Below, in pieces: positions 41,205 through 49,272 of a DNA stretch of 64,000 nt. A model generated the notes under the pieces. It searched no databases. It was not told where the DNA came from and saw only the letters and a program-made list of their open reading frames with translations. The stretch is taken from NCBI RefSeq assembly GCF_004297125.1, contig NZ_SCVD01000014.1, positions 62,001 to 126,000 on the forward strand, in the 5' to 3' direction. Position 1 is the stretch's first letter; the number at the start of each line of letters is the position of its first letter. The stretch comes from Phenylobacterium sp. GTDB lineage: Bacteria > Pseudomonadota > Alphaproteobacteria > Caulobacterales > Caulobacteraceae. The translations under genes and the position numbers were made by a program.

Positions 41205-41906
41205 GTGGCGAAACGAGGCAAGGGCGGGTTCTGGGGCGTCGTCAAGGCGGTGCTCGCCGCCGGCATCATGGTCTTCTTCATCGGCCCCGTGATCATGGTC
41301 GCGGTCTACCGGTTCGTGCCGCCGCCGGTTACGTTCCTGATGGTCCAGCGGCTCGTCGAGGGCCACGGCCTCGAGCGCCGGTGGGTTCCCATCGAGCGGA
41401 TCTCGCCGGCGCTCGTCCGTGCGGTGATCGCCGCGGAGGACGCGCGGTTCTGCGAGCACCACGGCTTCGACGTCGAGGCCATCGAGAAGGCCATGAAGGC
41501 GAATGCGGCGGGCAAGAAGCTGCGCGGCGGCTCGACCATCAGCCAGCAGACCGCCAAGAACGTCTTCCTGTGGCCGGGCCGTGATTGGGTGCGCAAGGGC
41601 CTGGAGGCCTGGTTCACCGTCCTCATCGAGGTCGGCTGGGGCAAGGGACGGATCATGGAGGTCTACCTGAACTCCATAGAATGGGGGCCGGGCGTCTATG
41701 GCGCCGAGGCCGCGGCCCAGAAGAACTTCCACGTGCCGGCGAGCAAGCTCACCGTCGCCCAGGCCGCGCGCCTCGCCGCCATCGTGCCCAAGCCGTTGTC
41801 GTGGAAGGCCGCCAAGCCGGGACCGTACATCAAGCGGCGGGCGGGCAGCATCAACCGCAACGCCCGGGTTGTGCGCAGCGAAGGCCTCACCGCCTGCGTG
41901 CTTTGA
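41205..41906 (+). CDS. mtgA: Monofunctional biosynthetic peptidoglycan transglycosylase MtgA
   Basis: 233 residues from a GTG at 41205. One N-terminal membrane helix (about 14-36) precedes the GT51 domain, which has [26 protein letters not shown] (catalytic Glu), [23 protein letters not shown] and [22 protein letters not shown]. No transpeptidase domain follows, so it is the monofunctional type that polymerises lipid II in the periplasm. It is divergent from the nitroreductase gene, with 69 bases between the starts. Confidence 0.95.
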   Translation: MAKRGKGGFWGVVKAVLAAGIMVFFIGPVIMVAVYRFVPPPVTFLMVQRLVEGHGLERRWVPIERISPALVRAVIAAEDARFCEHHGFDVEAIEKAMKANAAGKKLRGGSTISQQTAKNVFLWPGRDWVRKGLEAWFTVLIEVGWGKGRIMEVYLNSIEWGPGVYGAEAAAQKNFHVPASKLTVAQAARLAAIVPKPLSWKAAKPGPYIKRRAGSINRNARVVRSEGLTACVL

Positions 41907-41978
41907 CGAACGCCGATCGCTGACGAATCGACCCGTCGGCGCCCGGATTTAGATCAACTCCTTGATGCATAGACTCTA

Positions 41979-42012
41979 CCGTCGATTGTCATTGCAGTGC
42001 AGCAATCGACGG
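41979..42012. promoter_or_regulatory. Hairpin-forming inverted repeat upstream of the PEP-CTERM gene
   Basis: CCGTCGATTG (41979-41988) pairs with CAATCGACGG (42003-42012). An overlapping ATTGC / GCAAT pair offers an alternative inner stem. It lies 57 bases before the ATG at 42069, in the leader or promoter region. Confidence 0.5.
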
Positions 42013-42068
42013 GTACCGTGGCTGTGGGGGGCGCCTCAAAAACCCCGGTCAGTAGAGGATTTGGCGCC

Positions 42069-42680
42069 ATGAAACGACTACCAACTACCCTCGCCGCGGG
42101 GGCGTTCGCGCTCCTGTTGGCGACACCGGCCTTCGCGGACATCGCGGTCCTCGAGGGTCAGGCTCCCGGTGCGCTCGATCCGGTGAGCTTCACCGGCGGC
42201 GACACCGGCTTCCAGATCGTCGGCCTAGTCGGGCCAGACGACGCCCAGGTGACGGTCAACGGCGCCGAGGCCCTCGTCGTGCAGGGCCAGACGATCGAGG
42301 CCGTCGCCGACACCTTCAACTTCCTGCTGTTCACTCTCGCCGACGCTGGGCTGGCCTTCACCAGCGCCCAGTTCAATCTGAACGCCGCCGCCGCCGGCAC
42401 GACCACGATCCGCGCCTTCGACCAGTTCGGCAATGACTTCGGCGGGACCTTCTCCGTCGGCGTCAACGGAGCCAACTTCTTCCACGTCTCCGCGACCGCC
42501 GGACAACGCATCCAGAGCATCGTGGTGATGTCGTCCGCCGACCTGGAGGACGTCAGCCAGATTCGCCTGGGCGGCATCTCGGCCCTGGTCCCGGAGCCGG
42601 CGAGCTGGGGGATGATGATCCTGGGCTTCGGCGCAGCCGGCGCCGTGATCCGCCAACGCCGCAGATCCGCGACCCTCTAG
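42069..42680 (+). CDS. PEPxxWA-CTERM sorting-domain protein
   Basis: 203 residues. A signal peptide (MKRLPTTLAAGAFALLLATPAFA) is followed by a beta-rich domain of about 145 residues with no recognised family. The C-terminus is a textbook sorting signal: VPEPASWGMMILGFGAAGAV then RQRRR, the PEPxxWA variant used by alphaproteobacteria. The protein should be cleaved and released or attached at the cell surface by an exosortase, which is not encoded in this window. A hairpin terminator follows. Confidence 0.9.
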   Translation: MKRLPTTLAAGAFALLLATPAFADIAVLEGQAPGALDPVSFTGGDTGFQIVGLVGPDDAQVTVNGAEALVVQGQTIEAVADTFNFLLFTLADAGLAFTSAQFNLNAAAAGTTTIRAFDQFGNDFGGTFSVGVNGANFFHVSATAGQRIQSIVVMSSADLEDVSQIRLGGISALVPEPASWGMMILGFGAAGAVIRQRRRSATL

Positions 42681-42687
42681 ATATCGG

Positions 42688-42715
42688 GCGCCGCCGACGG
42701 GGTTTTCGGCGGCGC
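42688..42715. terminator. Hairpin after the PEP-CTERM gene
   Basis: GCGCCGCCG (42688-42696) pairs with CGGCGGCGC (42707-42715) around a ten-base loop with four T. There is no T-tract after it, so termination strength is uncertain. Confidence 0.65.
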
Positions 42716-42825
42716 TTACGGGAGGTGGCTCTAGGTAGTTCAATATTAAATGAATACTAAAGAATATCTTTCGCGCCATTGGGGCGGCGGAAGCTGGTCC
42801 TGTTGCGCCCGGAAACAGCCTTCGC

Positions 42826-42850
42826 GGAACGGCCGCGCTTCCGAGGGGTT
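42826..42850 (+). promoter_or_regulatory. EcfG-type promoter before the CBS-domain gene (GGAAC-N16-GGTT)
   Basis: GGAAC at 42826-42830 and GGTT at 42847-42850, spacer 16. The -10 has G instead of C, as in the nepR promoter. Predicted start is near 42857, 30 bases before the ATG. Confidence 0.6.
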
Positions 42851-42886
42851 CTTGTCTGCCGACGAACGCCCCAAGGAGCTCGCACG

Positions 42887-43312
42887 ATGAATGTCAGTGA
42901 AGTCATGACTGCCCAGGTGGTCACCGCCACGCCGCGATCCACCGTCGCCGAGGTGGCCCGGACCATGGTCAAGGTCGAAAGCGGCGTGGTGCCCGTCGTC
43001 GACGACGGCAAGGTCGTGGGCCTGATCACCGACCGCGACATCGTCATCCGCGTGGTGGCGGAAGGCCTGGGCCTGGACACCCCGGTGGCCCAGGTGATGA
43101 CCGAGGAGGTCGAGACCTGCCGCGAGGACGACAACGTCGCGGACGCCGCCGCCAAGATGGGCTCGAAGCAGATCCGCCGCCTGGCGGTGTTGAACGACCA
43201 GGGCAAGCTGGCCGGCATCATCTCCCTGGGCGACATCGCCGTCGACTACGGAGCCAAGAAGGTCGGCCAGACCCTGGAAGAGATCTCGGAGAACTCGCCC
43301 GCGGCGCACTAG
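42887..43312 (+). CDS. CBS-domain pair protein
   Basis: 141 residues made of two CBS motifs (residues 7-62: VMTAQVVTATPRSTVAEVARTM to VVDDGKVVGLITDRDIVIRV; and 70-128: VMTEEVETCREDDNVADAA to VLNDQGKLAGIISLGDIAVDY). Stand-alone CBS pairs bind adenine nucleotides and act as energy sensors. AAGGAG is 8 bases before the ATG. The EcfG-type promoter upstream suggests it belongs to the general stress regulon. Confidence 0.92.
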   Translation: MNVSEVMTAQVVTATPRSTVAEVARTMVKVESGVVPVVDDGKVVGLITDRDIVIRVVAEGLGLDTPVAQVMTEEVETCREDDNVADAAAKMGSKQIRRLAVLNDQGKLAGIISLGDIAVDYGAKKVGQTLEEISENSPAAH

Positions 43313-43319
43313 CCGGCGC

Positions 43320-43538
43320 TCAGTCCTCCCCGTCGTCCTCCGCCTCGCGCCGCACCAGCTCGGCCACCGGCGGAGGCGGCGGCACGATCTGCATGTTCAT
43401 CCCGAAGGCCAGCAGCAGGCCGGTGACCAGCACCGCGCTGCCCCGCTGGCGCTTGGCGAACCGCACGGCCCAGACCGCGGGCGGCGCTAGCGCTGCCACG
43501 ACGATCAGACCCAGGACCAGAGAGGCGAGGTCGGCCAT
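43320..43538 (-). CDS. Small membrane protein of unknown function
   Basis: 72 residues from ATG 43538 (MADLASLVLGLIVVAALAPP). Two hydrophobic segments (about 4-20 and 30-48) and an acidic tail ending AEDDGED. An upstream in-frame ATG at 43613 would add 25 basic residues. No family recognised. It converges on the CBS-domain gene with 7 bases between stops. It may be real given length and codon pattern, but support is modest. Confidence 0.6.
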   Translation of the reverse strand: MADLASLVLGLIVVAALAPPAVWAVRFAKRQRGSAVLVTGLLLAFGMNMQIVPPPPPVAELVRREAEDDGED

Positions 43539-43697
43539 GGCGTGAACATGGGCGACCGGCGAGCGCCGCACAACGCCGACCGGCGGTCGACGGAATCGGC
43601 CGTTGCGATCCATGTCTCCGGCTTGTCACTTGACCCTGCAACACCATTCCCCCAAATGCCCAACAAGCCGCAATAACCGACCCTGGGAGGTCACTTC

Positions 43698-44810
43698 ATG
43701 CGCGTTGGTGTGCCCCGTGAAATCAAGCCGGACGAATACCGGGTCGGGCTGACGCCCACGGCGGTGCGGGAGTACGTCTCCCACGGCCATGAGGTGATCG
43801 TCGAAGCTGGCGCCGGGATCGGCGCCGGCTACGCCGACCAGCTTTACGTCCGCGCCGGCGCGAAGATCGTCGCGGATGCAGACGCGGTGTTCTCCGGCGC
43901 CCAGATGGTCGTCAAGGTGAAGGAGCCGCAGCCCGTCGAGTGGGCGCGCCTCACCAAGGACCACATCCTCTTCACCTACCTGCACCTGGCGCCGGATCCG
44001 GACCAGGCCGAGGGCCTGCTGAAGTCCGGCTGCGCGGGCATCGCCTACGAGACCGTGACCGACGCCGCCGGGGGCCTGCCGCTGCTGGCGCCGATGTCGG
44101 AAGTGGCCGGCCGCATCGCGGTGTTCTCCGCCGGCGAGACCCTGCTGAAGCATAACGGCGGCATGGGCCTCTTGATCGGCGGCGTGCCGGGCGTGCCGCC
44201 GGCGCGCGTGCTGGTCCTGGGCGGCGGCGTGGTGGGCATGAACTCGGCCCGCATGGCCGCCGGCCTGGGCGCCGAAGTGGTGGTGGTCGAGCGTTCGATC
44301 CCGCGGATGCGGGAGCTGGACAACATGTTCCAGGGCCGGGTGCTGACCCGCTATTCCACCCAGGACGCGGTGGACGAGGAGGTCCTGAAGGCCGACGTGG
44401 TGATCGGGGCGGTGCTGACCGCCGGCGCCTCGGCGCCGACCCTGGTGAAGAAGGAGCACCTGTCGAAGATGAAGCCCGGCTCAGTGCTGGTGGACGTCTC
44501 CATCGACCAGGGCGGCTGCTTCGAGACCAGCCGGCCGACGACGCACAAGGACCCGACGTACACGGTCGACGGCGTGGTCCACTACTGCGTGGCCAACATG
44601 CCGGGCGCCGCGCCCAGGACGTCGTCCGAAGCGCTTGTCCACGCCACCCTGCCGTTCGGCCTGCAACTGGCCGACCAGGGTCTGGACGCGCTCAAGGCCA
44701 ACAAGCACCTGGCCAAGGGCCTGAATGTCATGGCGGGCGAGATCACTCACCCGGCCGTCGCCGAAGCCCTGGGAAGGTCCTTCAAGGATCCCTACGGAGC
44801 CTGGCGTTAA
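43698..44810 (+). CDS. ald: Alanine dehydrogenase
   Basis: 370 residues. [20 protein letters not shown] is the diagnostic N-terminus; [13 protein letters not shown] and MVVKVKEPQ follow. The NAD-binding Rossmann segment is [28 protein letters not shown], and the C-terminus has [17 protein letters not shown] and [21 protein letters not shown]. The enzyme interconverts L-alanine and pyruvate with NAD. GGGAGG lies 10 bases before the ATG. Its stop overlaps that of the convergent small membrane gene. Confidence 0.97.
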   Translation: MRVGVPREIKPDEYRVGLTPTAVREYVSHGHEVIVEAGAGIGAGYADQLYVRAGAKIVADADAVFSGAQMVVKVKEPQPVEWARLTKDHILFTYLHLAPDPDQAEGLLKSGCAGIAYETVTDAAGGLPLLAPMSEVAGRIAVFSAGETLLKHNGGMGLLIGGVPGVPPARVLVLGGGVVGMNSARMAAGLGAEVVVVERSIPRMRELDNMFQGRVLTRYSTQDAVDEEVLKADVVIGAVLTAGASAPTLVKKEHLSKMKPGSVLVDVSIDQGGCFETSRPTTHKDPTYTVDGVVHYCVANMPGAAPRTSSEALVHATLPFGLQLADQGLDALKANKHLAKGLNVMAGEITHPAVAEALGRSFKDPYGAWR

Positions 44811-45031
44811 GCCAGGACGCGGATCCCGTGGCGCTGCCGCCAGGCGCGGGAGCGCAGACGCGGCGCCATCAGCAATGCGATCGGCGCCGAAACGGCGAAG
44901 GTCGCGGCAATGGACGGTATGAACGCCTTTGAAGGGGCGTCTAGCGCCAGCAGCATGAGCATGGCTGCGCCGAAGGCCACGGCTTGGATCATTGGGTAGA
45001 GAAGAGCGGCGATCGCCAGGTTGGTTCGCAT
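44807..45031 (-). CDS. Small two-span membrane protein
   Basis: 74 residues from ATG 45031 (MRTNLAIAALLYPMIQAVAF). Two membrane helices (about 5-28 and 37-56), then a basic tail [22 protein letters not shown] lies 6 bases upstream of the start. No family recognised. It overlaps the end of ald by four bases, tail to tail, and lies 59 bases downstream of the WD40-repeat gene on the same strand, so it may be in that transcript. Confidence 0.7.
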   Translation of the reverse strand: MRTNLAIAALLYPMIQAVAFGAAMLMLLALDAPSKAFIPSIAATFAVSAPIALLMAPRLRSRAWRQRHGIRVLA

Positions 45032-45090
45032 CGTCAGTCTCCGTCGGGCGTGGCTCTGATCCACAACGCCGTGGGGCGAACTTCCGATCC

Positions 45091-46059
45091 TCAAGTGATC
45101 TCCGCCACCCCCGCATTCCCATCCTCGTCGCCCCAGGCGACGCGCTTCGCGTCGGGGCTGAGGGCGAGGGCGGATATGGCGGCGCCCTTCTCGGCCTTGA
45201 TCTGGACCAGCTTCTCGCCGGTCACGTCGGCGGCCCAGACGCGGCCGTCGTCGAGGCCGGCGACCAGCCAGGTCTTGTCCGGAACCGTGGCGACGCGGGT
45301 GGTGACGGCGGAATCGTCGTAGCCGATCTCGGCCGCCTGCTTGCCCATGGGCCCGGTTGCGCCCGCGAACGGCCAGCAGACCGCCCCGTTCGCGCCCGAG
45401 GTGGCCATCAGGGCGCCCTTGGACATGAAACTCAGGCTCCTCACCTTCGAGGGGTAGCCACCCATCCGCATGTTCTTCTCGTCGGCCACCCGCCAGCCGT
45501 GGAGCTGGTTCTCCTGCATGGCGCTGACCAGGAACTTGCCGTCCGGGCTCCAGCACAGGGCGATGTGGCTGCCGGCCCATTTCAGCACCACCGGCTTCTG
45601 GTCGGCGATTCGGGCGTACCATAGCCAGGCTCCGCCATAGGTGGCTGCCGCCACGCGCCGGCCCTTGGGGTCGAAGGCGATGTCGGCGACGGACTTCTCG
45701 TGGGCGAAGATGCGGGAGAATGCCGGGTCGCCCAGGTCGCGCACATGCAACTCGCGGCCGGCGGCGAAGGCGATCAGACCCGACTCGGGCGAGGCGGCGA
45801 CCGAGTCGATCCACTTCCCGGGCACGCTGGCGATTTCCTGGGCGCCCGATGGCGTCGAGAACACCACCCGCCCGTCGTCGCCGCCGGTGAGCACGCCCTC
45901 GCCCTTGGGCGGAAGGCAGGCCGACAGCGCCGCCCCGTTGTGGGCCGCGACCGTTTCGCCGCCCTCGAAGCGGACGGTCCCGTCGCCCAGGGCGAATCCC
46001 GCACGGCCGGCGCGGTCGAAAAGCGCGGCGGTTACATAGGCGTCGAAGGTGAAGGTCAT
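45091..46059 (-). CDS. WD40-repeat beta-propeller protein
   Basis: 322 residues from ATG 46059. Seven blades can be traced by recurring patterns such as VLTGGDDGRVVFSTPSG, IAFAAGRELHVRDLGD, IALCWSPDGKFLVSAMQENQLHGW, MATSGANGAVCWPF and LVAGLDDGRVWAADVTG. No signal peptide, so probably cytoplasmic and a scaffold or interaction protein. The function cannot be assigned. It is separated from the ExbD gene by a 164-base divergent gap. Confidence 0.85.
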   Translation of the reverse strand: MTFTFDAYVTAALFDRAGRAGFALGDGTVRFEGGETVAAHNGAALSACLPPKGEGVLTGGDDGRVVFSTPSGAQEIASVPGKWIDSVAASPESGLIAFAAGRELHVRDLGDPAFSRIFAHEKSVADIAFDPKGRRVAAATYGGAWLWYARIADQKPVVLKWAGSHIALCWSPDGKFLVSAMQENQLHGWRVADEKNMRMGGYPSKVRSLSFMSKGALMATSGANGAVCWPFAGATGPMGKQAAEIGYDDSAVTTRVATVPDKTWLVAGLDDGRVWAADVTGEKLVQIKAEKGAAISALALSPDAKRVAWGDEDGNAGVAEIT

Positions 46060-46223
46060 GGCGCGCTTCCTAGGCGCCGGGGCAGGCCGGGGCAAGCGCG
46101 GGGCGTTTTCGAAACACGAACGTCGTTCCGGCGCTTTCGGCTTTACAAGCCCTTAGCGGCTTGCCAATGGTCGCCGCGAGAGGCCCGGTCCGCGCGGGCC
46201 CTAAGGGTAAGGAACCAGGACGT

Positions 46224-46667
46224 ATGGGCGCAAAGGTTGGCGGAGGGGGCGGCTCGAAGTTCGACCTCGGCCAGAACTCGGACATGAACGTGACGCCTTT
46301 CGTGGACGTCATGCTCGTGCTTCTCATCATCTTCATGGTGTCGATCCCGGCAGCGACGGTGTCGATCAAGCTCGACCTGCCGCCGGCGATCCCGCCGCCG
46401 CCTGGGACGAAGGTGAAGGAGCCCACGCTGATCAACATCCAGCGGGGCCAGCGCATCTTCATCGGCGAGCGGCCCTCCACCCTGGAAGGCTTGGCGCGCG
46501 ACCTGTCGGCTCAGCTTCAGGTCGATGATCCGACCATCCCGCCGACCGAGCAGCGCGTGTACATCCGCGCCGACCGGGACGTGCTGTACGGCGAATTCAT
46601 GGGCGTCATGAACGACCTGCAGGGCAACGGCTTCTATCAGGTCGCCCTGATCAACGAAGAGCTCTAG
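46224..46667 (+). CDS. ExbD/TolR-family biopolymer transport protein, without an ExbB partner
   Basis: 147 residues from ATG 46224, with AAGGA 10 bases upstream. A short cytoplasmic N-terminus ending SDMNVTPFVDVMLVLLIIFMV contains the membrane helix and the conserved proton-relay Asp (FVDVMLVLL). The periplasmic domain follows (VYIRADRDVLYGEFMGVMNDL). ExbD works with ExbB and TonB, or TolR with TolQ and TolA, yet no such gene is adjacent. In this family second or third exbD copies next to a distant exbBD are common. A strong terminator follows. Confidence 0.92.
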   Translation: MGAKVGGGGGSKFDLGQNSDMNVTPFVDVMLVLLIIFMVSIPAATVSIKLDLPPAIPPPPGTKVKEPTLINIQRGQRIFIGERPSTLEGLARDLSAQLQVDDPTIPPTEQRVYIRADRDVLYGEFMGVMNDLQGNGFYQVALINEEL

Positions 46668-46690
46668 GCCCTTCGGAACAGCTTCGGGAA

Positions 46691-46724
46691 AGGCCCGCCG
46701 GGGGGAACTCCGGCGGGCCTTTTT
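46691..46724 (+). terminator. Rho-independent terminator after exbD
   Basis: AGGCCCGCCGG (46691-46701) pairs with CCGGCGGGCCT (46710-46720), followed by a five-T run. Confidence 0.95.
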
Positions 46725-46849
46725 CTTTGGGCCAGGCGCGATGGCCTGCGACATCCGGTCAACCTTAATCGCCGGGAAACCCTGGCGGCTTAACCATGCG
46801 TCTGGCGGGAGTCAGAACGACCCCGGAAACAGCCTGAAGGCGCGGTCAA

Positions 46850-47038
46850 ATGTGGCAGATGATTGAGGTATCGGTGGGGTCCGCGACGCATCGCGGCCGC
46901 TTCCGGCTCGAAGGCCGCCAGGTGGTCCTGGAATGGCGTGGCGGCCGGGTGATCGACTGGTGCGGCTCGGTCCGGCCCGAAGTGGTGGCCACCCTGCGCC
47001 TGCGCCAGCTGGTCAGCCGCCAGACCCTCGCGGCCTAG
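46850..47038 (+). CDS. Small protein of unknown function
   Basis: 62 residues (MWQMIEVSVGSATHRGRFRL, then VVLEWRGGRVIDWCGSVRPE and a helix VATLRLRQLVSRQTLAA). It looks like a small beta-sheet plus a helix. GAAGG lies 10 bases upstream of the ATG, and a CtrA half-site (TTAACCAT) lies at 46791-46798. It ends one base before the convergent COG0523 gene. No family recognised. Confidence 0.55.
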   Translation: MWQMIEVSVGSATHRGRFRLEGRQVVLEWRGGRVIDWCGSVRPEVVATLRLRQLVSRQTLAA

Positions 47039-48148
47039 CTAGGCCGCGATACAGCTCTCGAACCCGGCGCGCAGCCCCGCCTCGTCCAGGTTGCGGCCAA
47101 TGAAGACCAGGCGTGAATAGCGGTTGTCGCCCGCCTTCCAGGGCTGTTGGAAGTCGCCCTCGAGGATCATGTGAACGGCCTGGAAGACCAGGCGCCGTTC
47201 CTCGCCCTTCACGTCCAGGATCCCCTTGGCGCGGAGGATGTCCACGCCCTGGGTCTGCAGCACATTGTTCAGCCAGGCGGTGACCCGGTTTCCGTCGATC
47301 GGCGTCTGCGCCGTCAGCGAGATCGAGGAGATGCCGCTTTCGGCCACGTGGTCGTGGATGTGGGCATGGCCGTGGTCGTGATCATGTGCGCAGTGCTCGT
47401 CATGCACATGCTCGTGGTGGTCGTGCCCGTGATGGTCGTGGTCGCAGTGCTCGTCGTGCACGTGGCCCGCCTCGCCGTGGGCGGGGTTCAGGAAATTCGG
47501 CTGCAGTTCGGTCACCCGCGCCAGGTCGAAGGCGTGGCGGCCCAGGATCTGGTCCAGCGGCACGTTGGAGCGCTGGGCGCGGCGGATCGGGGCCATCGGG
47601 TTCAGGGTGCGGATCGCCTTCTCGACCTCGGCCAGCTCGGCCTCGGTGACGAGGTCGGTCTTGTTCAGGATGATCTGGTCGGCGAACGCGATCTGCTCGG
47701 CAGCCTCACGGGAGTCCTTCAGGCGCAGCGGCAGGTGCTTGGCGTCCACCACCGTGACCACGCTGTCCAGCTCGGTGCGCGCGCGCACGTCGTCGTCGAC
47801 GAAGAAGGTCTGGGCCACCGGCGCGGGGTCGGCCAGGCCCGTGGTCTCGACGATGATCCCGTCGAACCCGCCCTTGCGCTTCATCAGGCCGGCCAGCACC
47901 CGGATCAGGTCGCCGCGCACCGTGCAGCAGACGCAGCCGTTGTTCATCTCGAAGACCTCTTCGTCGGCGCCGACGATCAGGTCGTTGTCGATGCCCACCT
48001 CGCCGAACTCGTTGACGATGACGGCGTACTTCTTGCCGTGGTCCTCCGAGAGGATACGGTTCAGCAGCGTGGTCTTGCCGGCGCCGAGATAGCCGGTCAG
48101 CACGGTCACGGGCGTCTTGGTGATCAGGGTCTCGCTCATGGGCGTCAT
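47039..48148 (-). CDS. COG0523 (CobW/ZNG1-type) GTPase, zinc metallochaperone
   Basis: 369 residues. GTPase motifs: Walker A in LTGYLGAGKTTLLNRIL, Walker B-like in VETTGLADP and NKTD in IILNKTDLV. The metal-binding CxCC is in NNGCVCCTVRGDL. A linker at about residues 230-280 holds more than 20 histidines (HDEHCDHDHHGHDHHEH). The C-terminal CobW_C domain ends SCIAA. Such proteins deliver zinc, or sometimes cobalt, under metal limitation. A Zur-like box lies upstream, between this gene and the CDF exporter. ATGs at 48148 and 48139 are both possible. Confidence 0.92.
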   Translation of the reverse strand: MTPMSETLITKTPVTVLTGYLGAGKTTLLNRILSEDHGKKYAVIVNEFGEVGIDNDLIVGADEEVFEMNNGCVCCTVRGDLIRVLAGLMKRKGGFDGIIVETTGLADPAPVAQTFFVDDDVRARTELDSVVTVVDAKHLPLRLKDSREAAEQIAFADQIILNKTDLVTEAELAEVEKAIRTLNPMAPIRRAQRSNVPLDQILGRHAFDLARVTELQPNFLNPAHGEAGHVHDEHCDHDHHGHDHHEHVHDEHCAHDHDHGHAHIHDHVAESGISSISLTAQTPIDGNRVTAWLNNVLQTQGVDILRAKGILDVKGEERRLVFQAVHMILEGDFQQPWKAGDNRYSRLVFIGRNLDEAGLRAGFESCIAA

Positions 48149-48199
48149 GTAGTCGGCGCAGCCCCACTTATGAAGTGGCGTTCGCTGGGCCCGAGCTCA

Positions 48200-48240
48200 G
48201 TCAGCAAAAGTGGAGGCCGGTTTTGCGTCCAGCCGCGCTC
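48200..48240. repeat. Diverged copy of a Caulobacterales-type intergenic repeat
   Basis: AGCAAAAGTGGAGGCCGG (48203-48220) followed by TTTTGCGTCCAGCCGCGCTC aligns with the segment AGGCGAAAGTGGATACCGG... GACGCGCTC at 50400-50438. Both are intergenic. The shared core is CGAAAGTGGATACCGG, a mobile-like intergenic element common in this order. Confidence 0.6.
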
Positions 48241-48280
48241 CCCCTTCGCCCGATTGCGGGCTAGTGTTATTCGAACGATA

Positions 48281-48295
48281 TGTTATAAAGTAACA
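48281..48295. promoter_or_regulatory. Zur-like box (TGTTA-N5-TAACA)
   Basis: TGTTATAAAGTAACA at 48281-48295 is an AT-rich near-perfect palindrome in very GC-rich DNA, close to the alphaproteobacterial Zur site (TGTTATAxxATAACA). It ends one base before the ATG of the CDF gene at 48297 and lies 130 bases upstream of the COG0523 start. Confidence 0.65.
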
Positions 48296-48296
48296 C

Positions 48297-49250
48297 ATGA
48301 CCACCGCTGAACGTCCCGAACCCCTCGACGCCTTCCGCGACGACCGCACCTATCTGGGCGCGGACCACCGCCGGAACGAGCGCCGCACCTGGATCGTGAC
48401 GGCCATCTGCGCGGCGACCCTGGTCGCCCTGGTGATCGGCGGCGCGACGACGCGATCGATGGCGCTGGTGGCCAGCGGCCTGCACATGGCCGCCCATGTG
48501 GTGGCGCTGTTGGTGGCCGCGGCCGCCTACGCCCTGGCGCGGCGCCACGCCGAGAACCCGGCCTTCAGCTTCGGCACCGGCAAGATCGGCTACCTGGCGG
48601 GCTTCGCCAACGCCGTGGTCCTGGCCGTCACGGCCGCCCTGATCGGGGTGGAGAGCGTGGCGCGCCTGCTCACCCCCGAAGCGGTGGACTACAAGGACGC
48701 CCTGCCGATCGCCGCGGGCGGCCTGGTGGTGAACCTGGTCTGCATCTGGCTGCTCAAGCCCACGGGCGTCGCGGCGGCCCGCAACGACCCGCAGGGCGAC
48801 CTGAACCTGTCCGCGGCGCACCTGCACCTGAGCGCCGACGCGGCGGTGTCTGTCCTGGCGCTGCTGGCCATCCTGGCCGGCCAGTGGCTGGGCCTCGGCT
48901 TCGCCGACCCGCTGGCGGGCCTGTTGGCGGCCTTCCTGGTCGCCCAGTTCGCCTGGAGCCTGATGCGGAAGGCCGGCGCCGCCCTGGTGGACATCAATCC
49001 GTCACCCGAGCTGACCGCCGAGGTGCGCCGGCGGCTGTCGGACGAGGGCGAGCGGATCATCGACCTGCACCTCTGGCGCCTCGGGCCCGGGCACCATGCC
49101 GTGATCGCGGTCATCGCCGCGACGCATCCGAAGCCTGTGGCGACCTACCGAGCCCGGCTGGCTGGACTGGCGGGGCTTTCCCATGTGACGGTCGAGGTCC
49201 GCGGGGGCGGCGAGGCGCACGACCATCATCATGGTCATGCGCACGATTGA
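48297..49250 (+). CDS. CDF-family cation efflux protein (DmeF-like)
   Basis: 317 residues, six transmembrane helices. The metal site region reads SMALVASGLHMAAHVVALL and, in the second half, LSAAHLHLSADAAVSVLAL; the H-x-x-x-H and H-x-x-x-D patterns with FSFGTGKIGYLAGFANAV are typical of the DmeF (cobalt/nickel/zinc) branch. A C-terminal cytoplasmic domain and a His-rich tail (HDHHHGHAHD) follow. The start codon is next to the Zur-like box, unusual for an exporter, so the box may chiefly serve the divergent chaperone gene or the exporter may have a leaderless transcript. Confidence 0.9.
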   Translation: MTTAERPEPLDAFRDDRTYLGADHRRNERRTWIVTAICAATLVALVIGGATTRSMALVASGLHMAAHVVALLVAAAAYALARRHAENPAFSFGTGKIGYLAGFANAVVLAVTAALIGVESVARLLTPEAVDYKDALPIAAGGLVVNLVCIWLLKPTGVAAARNDPQGDLNLSAAHLHLSADAAVSVLALLAILAGQWLGLGFADPLAGLLAAFLVAQFAWSLMRKAGAALVDINPSPELTAEVRRRLSDEGERIIDLHLWRLGPGHHAVIAVIAATHPKPVATYRARLAGLAGLSHVTVEVRGGGEAHDHHHGHAHD

Positions 49251-49272
49251 GTAGCTGGAGCGTTCCGCCCGT

